Part shown: positions 22,501-33,425 of the stretch, piece after piece | How the letters are laid out: each line of letters starts with the position of its first letter | Position numbering within the stretch: the first letter of the stretch is position 1 | Assembly (NCBI GenBank): GCA_028641055.1 | Contig: CM054057.1 | Location: 331,048,482-331,112,481 of the forward strand | Source of the DNA: Alopecurus myosuroides | Lineage: Eukaryota; Streptophyta; Magnoliopsida; Poales; Poaceae | Direction: 5' to 3' | DNA: 64,000 nucleotides | The notes under the pieces: model-generated | What the model saw: only the letters and a program-made list of their open reading frames with translations | The model's database searches: none | Told to the model about the DNA's origin: nothing | Position numbers and translations under genes: made by a program

Positions 22501-24006
22501 TCTTCTTCAAAGGGTACAAATTCTGCCTGCTGGAAACATGTAGACGACGCAGATGTGTCTACACCCAATAAAGTGGATGATTTGAATCCGAAGCCTGCAC
22601 GGCTCTTTGCACAACCCTTTGCTTGTTCCAGGACTTCCACAAATATGGGGCAAACATCACCTGGTGCTCGGCATTCAGCAGCTTCTGGAGGTGTGTCTGC
22701 CTTTGGTCATTGGCAGAAACCTTCACACCTTGCAGCACAAGGTTCTGATTTGAGCGACTACAAGCTACTTGTGGAACGCCTGTTCCAGGTAGTTGGACGG
22801 CAGGAGGAAGCCTTGAGTGCTATTTGCGGATCCATTGTGCGGTGCAAGTCCATGGAGAGGCGCCGTGGTGCAAACAGGAAGAATGACATCTGGTTTAGTT
22901 TTCATGGTCCTGACAGCATGGCCAAGCGGAGAGTTGCTGTGGCGCTTGCAGAGCTCGTGCATGGCAGCAAAGAGAACATGATATATCTGGACCTGAGTCC
23001 CCAGGATTGGGGCGACTCAAGTTACAGAGGAAAGACTGGCACTGACTGTATCGTTGACGAGCTGAGCAAGAAGCGGCGATCTGTCATCTTCCTTGACAAT
23101 GTCGATAAAGCTGACTGCCTTGTCCAGGATTCTCTTATTGATGCCAGCAAGAATGGTAAGTTCCGAGACTTGCGTGGCAAGGAGGTTGACATTAATGACT
23201 CCATTGTGGTGCTGTCAACAAGAACAATCCGAGGCTCCAAAAGTGTGTGTGTTGGAATGGAAGAGGGTCATACTTTCTCTGAAGAAAAAATCCTGGCAGC
23301 TAGAGGACATCAACTGAAGATCCTAGTAGAATCAGGTACAGTGATCACCAAGGAAGGCCATAGTGATAAGGTGGTGGTTTCTCCAGGGAATTCTCTCACC
23401 AAAATTCAAGCATCTTTGTACTATGGGGGTTCTGTCAGTAAGCGAAAGTTCAACATTTCTAATGACCAAGAAAAGCTGCAAGAATCACCAAGCATTCCCA
23501 AGCGTCTGCACAGAACGTTGAGTGTGCCCTTTGATCTGAACCTCCCTGTTGACGACGACGAGGATGGATCCAACAATGTTGACGACCACAGCGGCAGCAA
23601 CGATAACTCGTGTGGTTCTCCAGAGAGATCCATTGACAGCTTATTCTGTTCGGTTGATGGGTCGGTCGATTTCAAGCCGTTTGACTTTGACAAAGTTGCC
23701 GACTACATGCTGCAGGAGCTGAGCAATACCCTCTGCAGAGTTCTGGGCTCTGGCTGCACATTGGAAATTGATGTCGGCGCAATGGAGCAAATAATTGCAG
23801 CAGCTTGGGCATCAGAGGGCAAGAGGCCTCTCCAGGCTTGGCTGGAGCAGGTGTTGGCCAGAAGCCTTGGAGAGTTGAAGGTCAGGTACGGTAAGCATGC
23901 CAGCAGCTCTACTCTTAGACTAATGGCCTGTAAGGACATGCCAGCAGTCAAGGAAGACGATTGTTTTGGAGGTTTGCTCCCCTCAAGAATAAGTCTAGAG
24001 TGGTGA
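19553..24006 (+). CDS. D53: DWARF53/SMXL-type strigolactone repressor, frame broken in exon 1
   Basis: Exons are 19553-20729, 21666-21912 and 22033-24006; all junctions have GT/AG and compatible phases. The protein would have about 1132 residues, close to the roughly 1130 I recall for rice D53. It starts [20 protein letters not shown], the Clp-N double repeat. A degenerate P-loop (MLVGVGAAS) follows, then the AAA-like C-terminal half with YRGKTGT at about residue 806 (23023-23043), the region deleted in the dominant rice d53 mutant, and the EAR motif FDLNLPV at about residue 975 (23530-23550) that recruits TOPLESS corepressors. Known role: a nuclear repressor degraded by D14-D3 on strigolactone perception, controlling tillering. 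Anomaly: the frame changes at the G run 20206-20209. Without correction translation leaves the family sequence after about residue 218 and stops at 20434. It is either a real null allele or a sequence error. Everything downstream is uninterrupted. Confidence 0.95.
20206..20209 (+). other. Apparent 1-nt deletion (frameshift) in D53 exon 1
   Basis: Upstream, the family sequence ...[11 protein letters not shown] is in the frame starting at 19553. Downstream, [20 protein letters not shown] is in the next frame. One extra G in this GGGG run would join them and also makes exon 1 fit the phase of exon 2. A homopolymer in GC-rich DNA is a common place for both assembly error and true slippage. Confidence 0.9.
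20730..21665 (+). other. Intron 1 of the D53-type gene (936 bp)
   Basis: Donor AAG|GTGAAG and acceptor TTTGCAG|C. AT-rich, no transposon recognised. The split codon across the junction is AG|C. Small frames inside are chance. Confidence 0.88.
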
Positions 24007-24733
24007 TGATGATGGTTCTCTATATAGGGATAATTGTAATTATTCTAGCTATTAGTCCACAGTAGTATAGCATTATTTTGCCTGGAAATAATTTTTAGCC
24101 TAGTTGATGATGCCTTCATATATATCGGCAATTATATATTGATTGTAACTCCTGTTGATTTGCCAATATATCATTGTTAGTAACTTAGTATAGACAATGA
24201 TGTAGCTTGAGTGCTTTAGTACATGGTGGTGTAAGTTCATGGTAAAATTTATAATGTTGCACATAACCATATTCCACAAATTAGTTAGTCTAGTATACAA
24301 AGATGAGCAGCCAATCTGTATACTCCAACAGCAAGCAAGTTCGAGCACACAATTCAATTCAGAACAGAAGGCACCGAGCTAGCCTTTAATCTGTCTCACA
24401 AAATTAATGTCCATTTTCCAGGCCTGGCAAATACAAATTCCAGACTGATCGATGGTCTAAGAAGTTTAATTAATGTGTTACATAATTCCACGTCCAAAAC
24501 TTGTAAAGATTGAAAATAACATTGCTAGCTACAACCACAGTTGGAGAATGCTAACTATAATGAATGATCTGAATCTCAATCAACCAATCAACACATCCTG
24601 TCTGTCGTCGCAGAGCTGCATGCTTTGATTTCAGCAGGAAACCCTTTTTCTGCTTATTCTCCAGCAGGCTACGGTATCTCTATCTACCAGGCATTCCTCC
24701 AGTGACAGCGGTAACTTCAGTTTCAATCTTGCA
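24007..24733. other. Shared 3' spacer between the D53-type and FAD3 genes
   Basis: 727 bp separate two stop codons that face each other, so both 3' untranslated regions and both polyadenylation sites must lie here. The DNA is AT-rich, with no repeat recognised and no convincing coding frame. Overlapping transcripts from the two strands are possible, but the sequence does not show it. Confidence 0.7.
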
Positions 24734-27700
24734 TCACATGTGCTTACCATTTTTCGTCCAGTTATCGTCGTTCAAGCTTGGGTCGGTTTGGTAGAAGACA
24801 ACATCTCCAACATCACTGACGAAGTGATCGACTCTCAAGCTCCTGAGGAGGATGCTGATGAGGTGGGTTGGCAGTGGACCTGACTTCTCCGGCTCACGGT
24901 AATATCTTCCCAGTACTGGCCTTGCTGCCTTGGTCTGTTTTTGTTCAAGAAATAAGGTGATGAAGTAAGTTTCTGTACTCAATACTTCAATAGTAGTGGT
25001 GGACTTTTAAGGGGACATATGTTCAGCAGAGTGCACTTACTGCTTCCACTAAGTGGTAGTGAGGTATTTGGGGGAAGAGGTGGTGGATGACATGAGTGCC
25101 AATGTCATGGTGGATGTTGTTGATCCACCCATAGTCCCGGTCCACGGTCGTCAGGCCTCCACGGAGGTAGCTCCATTCCTACAACAGCGATTACGGAGCA
25201 TATATGTGGATTAGTTGTCGAGTAATGAGCATTGAATTGTGCTGAAATAGTAAAACCAAGGTAGAGCGAAACTGCATCGGCAGGGGAAGAAATTAAGTTT
25301 AACCAGCATTACAAAATTTTACATAGGCCTACTTATTTTTCAGAAGCTGAGGTGATCCTGTTTTTCTGTAACTGTGTCTGTTACACTGCCATGACAAGAA
25401 TTACAAACTGAAGAATGAGTAGTCTGCACATAACTCATGAACTCTGTGTAGTTCATTTGTGATTAGTTAATCTATTTTTTTCTTCAACAAAAATGATATA
25501 ATATAGCAAGTACCTCGCCGCGATACCAAGGGAGGTCCTGGTGACCATGGTGGTGAAGGTATGTCACCAAATCAAGCCACATCACAAACACCTGTTTTAA
25601 ATGACAGACATCAGATGATGCCATATTCGGTTAGTTGTTCAGTCCGAATGACTTGGAAGCAAACACTACTAACAAAACAGTTAACAGTTGCAGATTCTGG
25701 ATGGTTGCTTACAACATATGGGACCCCGTACAGTTTGAGCACCGGCACTGGTCCGAACACACACGCCATGGCGATGAGCAGCGCGATCATTGTGAACCAA
25801 CAGGTGGTCGAGATGATCACATCACGCCTCTCCTTGGGGCTGAACAGATCGCTGCTTGGGTTGAAGTGTGAACCGTTCTTGCCGGGACTTCTGTACCACT
25901 GCAAACATTCAACCATTGGAGAAGATAGATTCAGCGCAGTTTCTAGTTGAGACTTGAGGATGCAGAGCAGAATGATTCTTACGAGGTAGACAGGGAAAGC
26001 CAGGAGCGGGTATGGTAGTGAGAAGCGTAGCTTCTTGGTACTTGGCTCCAGCTCCTTGTACACATTCTCGGTGATCTGCTCAAGATCAGTTGCAATCCAC
26101 AAAGTTACATCAGCTATAAGAAATTAAGCATGGTTAAGGATTTTAATCGATCTATCTTTGTTGAAATTGTGATTCATTCCAGTGAATACTTGATCTCAAG
26201 GGTTCCATTGCCATTGCCACAACTACAGCAAGTAGCTGAAAAGGGCAAGGCCGGCCAATGATAATGACAGCCACGCACTTGATATACTAAAAGGGAAGTC
26301 GAATTATGAAATGCTCTAGTTAGGTAGGTGACTGAGCTAATCCAAGGTTAAGATTCGATGGGCATCTTTGTTAAAATTGCTATTCATTCCAGTGAATACT
26401 TGATCTCAAGGGTTCCATTGCCATTGCCACAACTACAGCAAGTAGCTGAAAAGGGCAAGGCCGGCCAATGATAATGGCAGCCCCGCAATTGACATACTAA
26501 AAGGGAAGTCGAATTATAAAATGCACTTGGTAGGTAGGTGACTAAGCTAATCCAAGGTAAGATTCGATGCGCATCTTTGTTGATCTCTGGTGATTAGCTT
26601 AGCAGGTAGCAGCAGATGCAGATCTGATCACGTGACAGACATGAACAGATCTGCTTAGGCAACCAGCTGCTGCTGTTGCAGCTTGTGTTTGGCATTATTA
26701 TCCAAGGAAAGGACGGACCACATTGCTGGCTTAGCTTTGTTGGATGGATCTTTAGGCGTAGTTTGGCGCCCTAATCGTATAGTATTCCCTTTTCCTGCTG
26801 CACTGCATGTGCCTCTGGATCTCAGGCTGAGCTGAAAGCAATGTTTGTTTGGTACTCTACTTGTTTGTCCTTTATTTTTTCTCTTGGCATTTCACCTCAA
26901 ATCTGGAAGACTCCCTAAACTTTTACCCACCAATAATTCAGCATCAACATAAATTTTTGCCACAAATGTCTATCAAATGATTGAGTTGCTGTTGATCTGA
27001 ATTGCAACAAAGCTAGTGGTGGTAGTGTATGACTAATTTCTCAAACAAGAAAGAAAAACAGTGTATGATGATAAATAAATAAAATACTACTAACCGGGTG
27101 CCATGACTCGTCCTTGTCGATGTGGCCATGGTTCTGATGGTGTGTTCTGTGGCTGATCCTCCTGAATTAACGACATACTTGACATCAGTCAATGGTAGCT
27201 ACACCACTAGATCAATGAAATACTAGAATATCAGGTGCTGCAAACGAAAAAGCAGAATCTTGCAAAAGAAAATTCAGAAGCCTGCATGGCATGGACGACG
27301 CATGACTGTTGCCCATCATTTTCGTCTTGATGTGTGTGTAATTTTCAATGTTGACGACGTTGGGGACTGTGCACTACTAAACAACTCGAACTGTTGTCGG
27401 GTGATATTTTGCCGGACCTCTTAGTTTCTACTACTCATAGGAAAGAAAAACTCTGTTTCGCATCTTGTCGATTTGCATCGGATTTGTTCAGAAAATAAAA
27501 TTAGCAAACGATGGGCGGTGGCCATGTCCAAATTTTGCACCTTTTAATGAAAGAAATTTGCAGTACTTAGGCGTCTATCTACATTGTCTGAATTTATGTT
27601 TCGCTAAATAAATACTCCCTCCGTCCGGAATTAAATGTCACAAAGTTTGACAAAAGTGGATGTATCTAGACATAATTTAGTGTTAGATACATCCACTTTT

Positions 27701-28305
27701 GTCAAACTTTGTGACATTTAATTCCGGACGGAGGGAGTAGAACGCAAGAGAGAAGAGAGGGAGAAAATGGGAAGACGCTTACCATCCATTGTACGGGACA
27801 AGGATGAAGGTGTGCAGCAGGTGGCCTACGACGCTGTTGAGCGTCCCGCTGTCCGAGAAGCTCCCGTGACCACTGCATTACAAGAATAATTAATTATTAT
27901 CTCGATACAAATGCAGTAGGCAGGAAGGACGGCGGCGGCGATGCGATCTGGTTTATTTTTTGAATTGCGGCGGCCGGAGGAACAGGGGGGGAGGAAGGGG
28001 GTATATGTGTACCAGTCGTGCCCGAGGACGAAGAGCGCCCAGAATAGGGTGCCCTGCGCCGCCCAATAGAGCGGCCAGACGGCCCAGCTGTCGAGGCCCC
28101 ATGCGAGGAAGGCCAGCGCGGCGACCGCGGCGACATCGCGGGCTACGTAGGAGAGGGAGCGGAGGGGGCTCTTGCGCCAGCAGTGGGCGGGCACGGCGGC
28201 GCGCACGTCGCCGATGCGGAAGGGCGGCGGCTTGGCGGCGTCGAAGTCCTCGGTGGCCTTGCAGCTCTGCTCCTGCTCGGGCGCCATCCTGGCCGCGGCG
28301 CCCAT
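24734..28305 (-). CDS. FAD3: Microsomal omega-3 fatty acid desaturase
   Basis: Eight exons on the minus strand: 28305-28013, 27872-27783, 27161-27095, 26075-25983, 25898-25713, 25591-25514, 25178-25041 and 24934-24734. All have GT/AG borders and matching phases; total 1146 nt, 381 residues. The short exons (90, 67, 93, 186, 138 nt) match the usual plant FAD3 pattern as I recall it. The three di-iron histidine boxes are present: HDCGH across exons 1-2, HRTHH in exon 3, HVIHH in exon 7. Hydrophobic spans lie near residues 55-95 and in exon 5 ([17 protein letters not shown]). The N-terminus [13 protein letters not shown] has no plastid transit peptide, which separates it from FAD7/FAD8. Known reaction: introduces the delta-15 double bond into linoleate on ER phospholipids, using cytochrome b5, to give alpha-linolenate. 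An in-frame second Met at 28287 could also serve as start. No break was seen. Confidence 0.95.
26154..26572 (-). repeat. Tandem 210-bp duplication in FAD3 intron 3
   Basis: ATCTTTGTT recurs at 26154, 26364 and 26573. The units 26154-26363 and 26364-26572 are nearly identical, including a long identical core around CCAGTGAATACTTGATCTCAA. A third partial copy ends within a few bases after 26573. It expands intron 3 to 1019 bp (26076-27094). No transposon ends are visible, so it looks like a simple segmental tandem duplication. Confidence 0.9.
27615..27737. mobile_element. Stowaway MITE in FAD3 intron 2 (123 bp)
   Basis: Perfect-looking inverted ends CTCCCTCCGTCCGGAATTAA and their complement, TA duplications at 27613-27614 and 27738-27739, and a nearly perfect hairpin around TCTAGACATAATTTAGTG. 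It lies in intron 2 (27162-27782), about 45 bp from the exon 2 donor. The long hairpin could form in the pre-mRNA; effect unknown. Confidence 0.95.
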
Positions 28306-28418
28306 GGCTGGATCTGTCTCCGGGAAAGCGGGGCCAGAGCAGAGATTTGGGGCCGCGGGTTGGGTGGTGGTGGCCGGCCGGAGGGGGAGAGAGATCGATG
28401 CAGGGACGGGACGGGCTC

Positions 28419-28426
28419 TATTTATA
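28419..28426 (-). promoter_or_regulatory. TATA box of FAD3
   Basis: TATAAATA on the minus strand, 114 bp before the start codon at 28305. It predicts a leader of roughly 80 nt. The leader is GC-rich, as usual for grass genes. Confidence 0.7.
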
Positions 28427-28683
28427 AGCCATTAATCTGGCGTTACTGTACCGGGCCTCCTAGCAGGCTACGTAGTACGTACACATATGGGATGGGTGGA
28501 CGGACCGATGCACGTGCATGCACGTCCTCTTACTGTACCCGAGACCATACAGTTTTGCTGTAGGCGCCCATGCTTGGCGTTGCATGCTGCTCCCATTCTC
28601 CGACACGATACATATGCTCCGTGCCTCTAGGACGCATTCGCAGCATACGGCTCTCCGGGGCCATGGCTGCAGTGGGGCTACCG
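28427..28683 (-). promoter_or_regulatory. FAD3 proximal upstream region
   Basis: Roughly 250 bp of non-repetitive DNA remain before the inverted-repeat element at 28684. It contains a CATGCACGTGCATGCACGTCC block (28507-28527) with G-box-like CACGTG and RY-like CATGCA words. These are common seed and light-response elements, but use here is not shown. Confidence 0.45.
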
Positions 28684-29912
28684 GCACGGTGCTGAGCAAA
28701 TTGCACAAACCTCCAACATTGTAGTCGTTGTTGCAAAAAACAATAACTATTGAGCCAAGTTGCGCAAACCTACAACTTTTGAGGACATCTGTTGTATAGA
28801 ACACAAATAATCCAATTAAACCATTTAATTGCACATATTATGTATGGGTAAGCATTTTGACGTTGTGTCCACAAGGCTTAAGGATGGAGACCCTGGTTTT
28901 TTCTACAACAAGCACCCCGAAGGTGTTGGAAATATCACATTAATTTTATATAGTGGACGTAAATTATTTTACAAAGTACCCAATAAGATAAGGAATTACA
29001 TATAGGCCCCTAGTATTTGCAGAAAAGATCTCACTGGAAGATGAAAAACAATCTAATACTTCTCTTTCTCCACTGCCAAACTGGAGGTCGGCGTTACCGC
29101 CATCATGCCAGGAAGCGGGGACGAAACCATTTGCTCCCGTGTAGACATAGTAAGCAGCAGCAAACCTCAGGATGGGCCTCACATAAGAGGTTAAACATGC
29201 CTCGGAGCCCTTCACCGGCTTCTGGATAGGCATGGTTGGTCTTGGATATCGGGCGGCTGTCACCCTCCGCCGAGGTGGTGCTCGAGAAGATTGCTTCCCA
29301 AATCCACTCCCAACTGACGCTGCTGCTCACCCAGTCGACGCATCCACCCTTCGCAACCACATCGCTTGATGGAGGAAGAAGAGGACATAGGAGTAGCAGT
29401 ACCTTGCAATAGAGGTACGTCGCTGACGCCGTAAGTGCTATTGTACCGCCATCAGACTCGTCACTCCTGCCACACAGGCGGACAAGATTGGCTCGAAGAA
29501 CAACCCGTAGAACAAGCTTATTATTCTAGCGCGGTCGGAGCTAGACGTTGAAGAACTCCTCCATGGGGCTTCTAACAACATCAGGTCCTACATTCTAAAA
29601 GTGCGCCCGCAACACCGCCGGAGTAGCTAATGTCCACAACCTTATCTGGAATGTCGCAGAGAGCCTCCCCTACTTGCGACAATTGTTTTCACCAGACTTG
29701 CACATTCGAGAATGGACCGCTCCAGACGCTCCAGCCATGGCACTAATAGTATGTGCCCATACTGTTAAATATGTTAATTGGATTATTTGTGTTATGTGCA
29801 ACCGATGTATCCAAAAGTTGTAGGTTTGTGCAACTTGGCTCAACAGTTGTAGTTCCTTGCAAAATCGACCCCAATTGTTGGAGGTTTGTGCAATTTTCTC
29901 CACGGTGCTTGA
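28684..29912. mobile_element. Long-inverted-repeat DNA element (MULE-like candidate)
   Basis: The left arm 28684-28833 is the inverted counterpart of 29760-29912. Shared words in order are AAATTGCACAAACCTCCAAC, TTGAGCCAAGTTG, CAAACCTACAACTTTT, and AACACAAATAATCCAATTAA. Arms of about 150 bp with a 0.9-kb interior resemble Mutator-like elements. No clear 9-bp target duplication was found, and the interior (29017-29750) shows no transposase I recognise, so class is uncertain. Confidence 0.6.
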
Positions 29913-30230
29913 TGCTCCGCGTCGTGCACTCTTCCATAAAGCTTCTACCATCCTCGATGTTGCGATGCATGGCATGGATACCATCTCGTGACCTCAAACA
30001 TTGTCAACTGCCATGGTAATGCGACTTGTGAGAAAACAACACGTTAACTAACAAAACTTCAGAGAGAAAAACATTAAGTAACGCCCATCATCGGCGTAAA
30101 GACAGATTGCACTCCATAGATTGGATAATCGGCATGAAACCTTGTCCACGTTGATTGGCGTAAGAACAAGCGCCATCGTGTTGCAGTCGATACATCCCAA
30201 GAAATTTGCAAACCCACGAGAACGTTGACG
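29913..30230. other. Unassigned DNA between IR element and Gypsy B
   Basis: About 320 bp. A minus frame (30048-30332) contains FANFLGCIDCNTMAL, faintly like the GSIDC block of PIF/Harbinger transposases, but the following conserved residues are absent. I do not call it. Confidence 0.3.
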
Positions 30231-30420
30231 AACGATTCGATCTTTTGAGCGAGTTATGGATAAATTGTGGATTGATGGATGACTACTTGCAAAATTCTGA
30301 TAAATTCTGATGAACTCTCCGGCTGATCCCAATGCAACAGCTGTTTAACTCAATGGGTATTTGCAACACCTCGTACTGGTGCGACGTAGCCGCCGACCAC
30401 GAAACGGTTTTACAATCTCC
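30231..30420 (-). repeat. Distal part of the 3' LTR of element B
   Basis: It matches 54264-54440 of the 5' LTR (GGATAAATTGTGGATTG, GGCTGATCCC, CGCAACACCTC, GGTTTTGCAATCT-like). The match ends where the LINE starts and resumes at 45799. Confidence 0.8.
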
Positions 30421-30832
30421 ACGAAACGGTTTTTCTTTTGCGCTCCGCCCTTCGCCTGCGCCTGATCCGCCATGGCCCGGAGATCAGGTTGCGTTCCCGC
30501 GCTCGCCGCGGGGGAACGGCCAGAGTTCAAATTCGGGTGGCCCCGTGTTGCGCTCCTATGCGGCCCCAGTTTCCAGCGGCCCAGAGCTAGAAGAGGTTGT
30601 GGTCGAGGAGCACTTTGGCCAGCTTTGGGCAGTTTCGTCTTCTTACAACCGGCCCAAGCCTTATCTCCGGAGTGTAGTGTGCTGGGTGCGGAAGGGGATT
30701 CCAGATCTTGAACTCTCCATCGGCGATTGCTTCCCCGCCGCTAGGTCTGCGTTGCTACACCATCACGCTCGTCCCATCCGGCCAGCGGTGGCGACAACCC
30801 AGGCTTCCTTTGTGGAAGTTCTTCACAAGACA

Positions 30833-33215
30833 ATGCAAGCGAGCCGTGGCGGCTCTGGTCGGGGTCGCGGGGGGCGTGGCCGTCATGGGCCCTCTGCCTC
30901 GGATGCCCCAGCGCCCGCGGTGGCTCCTCCCGTCGGGCAAGTCCACAAGCAACAAGGAATGGCTCCGCCAAGGGCCAATCAGAAACCTCGCTACCAGCCT
31001 CGTAACCTAATCGTCAGAACAACCCTGGAGGAGTGGTTCCTGTTTCTGGTGGTAGTGGTAGTTTGCAAGTGCAGCAACAATCCTTGTCAGCTTCTTCTGA
31101 TCGCTCAGGGTCTTCGCAATTTGCTAGTTCTGAGATCCCTCCAAGCCCAATTCGTGAACAAGTTTTAGATCCTAAGTACAACAAGTTGATTTGCTTCAAT
31201 TGTGGGGATCCAGGGCACTTCGTGGGCAACTATATCAAGCCAAAAACCTGATTCATCTACAACTAGCCTGGTCACCCCGTCCAATCCTGTAACGCATGGA
31301 ATAGTGAGCATCCAACGGCTGAATACTTTGGTAGTGGCAATTCTGGGCTGAGATTTTACCACATTGATGTCCCCTCTGCAGATGAGATGAGGTGGCTGAA
31401 TTTCTCCAACTGTGGCATCGTCTCTGTCAAGAAGGGTGAGGTTACTTTGGCTGAGCTTGAAGCTAATTTCAAGTCCATTTTCTGTAAAGAGAAGCGATGG
31501 CCCTGGCAGATTAGAGAAATGGAGCCTAACTCCTTCCTGGTTAGGTTCCGTCCATGGAAAAGGGTCTCTCACCTGAGTGAATTCCCGGCATTTGACTTGG
31601 AAAAAGAAAGGGTTACTATCAAGATTGCTTCCTGAACTGGAGATGTCAAGACATATGGATTTCTTGATGAGGTTTGGGTGAATGTGAGAGGTATTCCCCC
31701 AAAAACCCCATGGCCTTTGCGGTTAATCCGATAAATATATTAGCAGATCCAATCGGTAACACACAGGCACTTACCAGATGACTTTGCGCCGGTATGTAGG
31801 ATCCATTGTCGAGGAAGCGTCCGACGTCATTGTCGAACTCCAGGCTTCCGACAGTTATGGAACTGCCGATTCCGCCGAGTATCCCATATCGGAACTTAAC
31901 GCCTGACGTCGTTTGCCCCACGGTGGGCGCCAACTGTCGAGACATCGTAGTAGTTTTCATAGACGGGGGTGCCATGAGACTACGGGTAGAGACGTGGGGA
32001 AACGGGATCGCGTTGGTGACAAAGACACAGGATTTACCCAGGTTCGGTACGTCGTAATAATACGGCGTTCCTACTCCTGCAATCTCACTAACCAGGGCTA
32101 AAGCCTGTGTAAACAATTACAATGTGAGGTTAGGTTTAGCTACTCGCGGAGGATCAACTTCTCGGCGAGTTGGCCTATGGCTTCGTGTCTCTTGTTATCT
32201 CATCTCCCGTTCGGCTTTATATAATATCCGGATTAGGGCATACAGAATAGGAAACCTAGAAGACTACGATAGCTATTAACTTGGAAAGTAAGGAATCCGT
32301 CTTCTCCTCCAAGCCAGATCACGTGGGCCGTGATCCGGGTCCTTCTAGAATCCAGCTTCTGCGTGTCGGCTTACTGGGCCGCCCAATGGACCATAGCCCA
32401 CTACCAGTTGGGCCACCCTGGTAATCCGGCACTTTTGACTACCATCTGATATACCCCTATTCAGTATATATCCGACATGGTGTGTCTGGAAGACATTTGG
32501 GCAGGTGGCCTCCATTATGGGTGTCCTTATGGATTTGGATTGGTCTGCTCTGTTCAAATCCTTCTTTGCTGAGGTTAGAATGCTAGTGGCAATGAAAGAC
32601 AGGTCTAAAATACCTTCTCAAAGAGTTGTTGAAATGAATCAGGACCTCTATCTTCTCACTATTTCTTTTGAGGAATCAACTGTTGTGGTCAGTACTGGTC
32701 CAGGAGATGATCCATATGGATCTGATTCTATGAAGATTCCATCTATTGGTGATATGGAAACTGGCCCTTCTGGCAATGGTCATATACCTCCTGCTGCTAA
32801 TCTTGCTCTTGCTCTGTCCACCTCAATTCCTGATCGAGTTCATAAAGGCAAGCAACCTATGGAAGATGATTGTGTGAGCTGCCCAGAACTGTCTGCTTTG
32901 GAATGGTGTGAGAAGTCCACAATGTCTCTTCCTGACAAGTTTGACTACACCTCTGTGCATGATGATGTCTGGGACTGGGAACCTCCTCATAGAGCTAAAA
33001 AGCCTTTTGTCATTGATCCTGAAGAGGTTGAGAAGGATTGTATTCTCAAGGTGGGGGCAACCTCCATTAACCTGGCCTACTGCAAGCATCTGTTTGAAGT
33101 TGGAATGGATTCAGATGTGGATGAAATTGATGGGGATTCCAATCAAGATGATTGCACCGATTGCTTGGATGAAGTTACTGTCAACAAGATAGGGGGAATC
33201 TTATGCTTTGGATAA
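30833..33215 (+). pseudogene. LINE ORF1 (gag-like), broken
   Basis: A likely start at 30833 gives MQASRGGSGRGRGGRGRH, an RNA-binding RG-rich head. A frameshift near 31020 leads to the second frame ending ICFNCGDPGHFVGNY. This is a CCHC-type knuckle whose last Cys is replaced by Tyr, followed by a stop. From 31387 comes a conserved DUF4283-like block (MRWLNFSNCGIVSVKKGEVT ... WPWQI) to a stop at 31635. Its continuation VWVNVRGIPPK at about 31672-31704 resumes as WCVWKTFGQVASIMGVLMDL at 32478 after the inserted LTR fragment. The acidic tail continues to 33215. The function in intact copies is RNA packaging of the LINE transcript. Confidence 0.8.
31705..32477 (-). mobile_element. Fragment of a short LTR element (TRIM/LARD-like) inside LINE ORF1
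   Basis: 31935-32477 is an LTR of 543 bp with ends TGTCGAGACA and ...ATCCGACA. On the minus strand the LTR is followed by TTGGCGCCCACCGTGGGGC (31935 downwards), a normal primer site, so this is the 5' LTR and leader. The internal part stops at 31705 and there is no second LTR or target duplication. The other end was lost by deletion. The interrupted host frame resumes exactly, codon for codon, at 32478. It resembles Veju-type elements of wheat, but I cannot confirm the name. Confidence 0.75.
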
Positions 33216-33425
33216 CCCTGTTATTGTTCTTCCCGAGCCTTAAGATGTAGATGCTTCTACTTTCGAGAACTCACATGCATCTTATAATGGTACTGCTAAA
33301 TTTGATCTCAATAAGTTAACTGAACTGAATCTGATGATAATAACAGTCCATGTACAGTAGTGACTAACAGGAAATCTAAATCCAAAATTTATAATGATAG
33401 GAGGATTATGGAATAGCTGGGGCAC

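Noticed and set aside
30048..30332. PIF/Harbinger-like transposase fragment (LGCIDC)
   Set aside because: Only five or six residues resemble the family; the following conserved Trp/Asn-Cys residues are missing.
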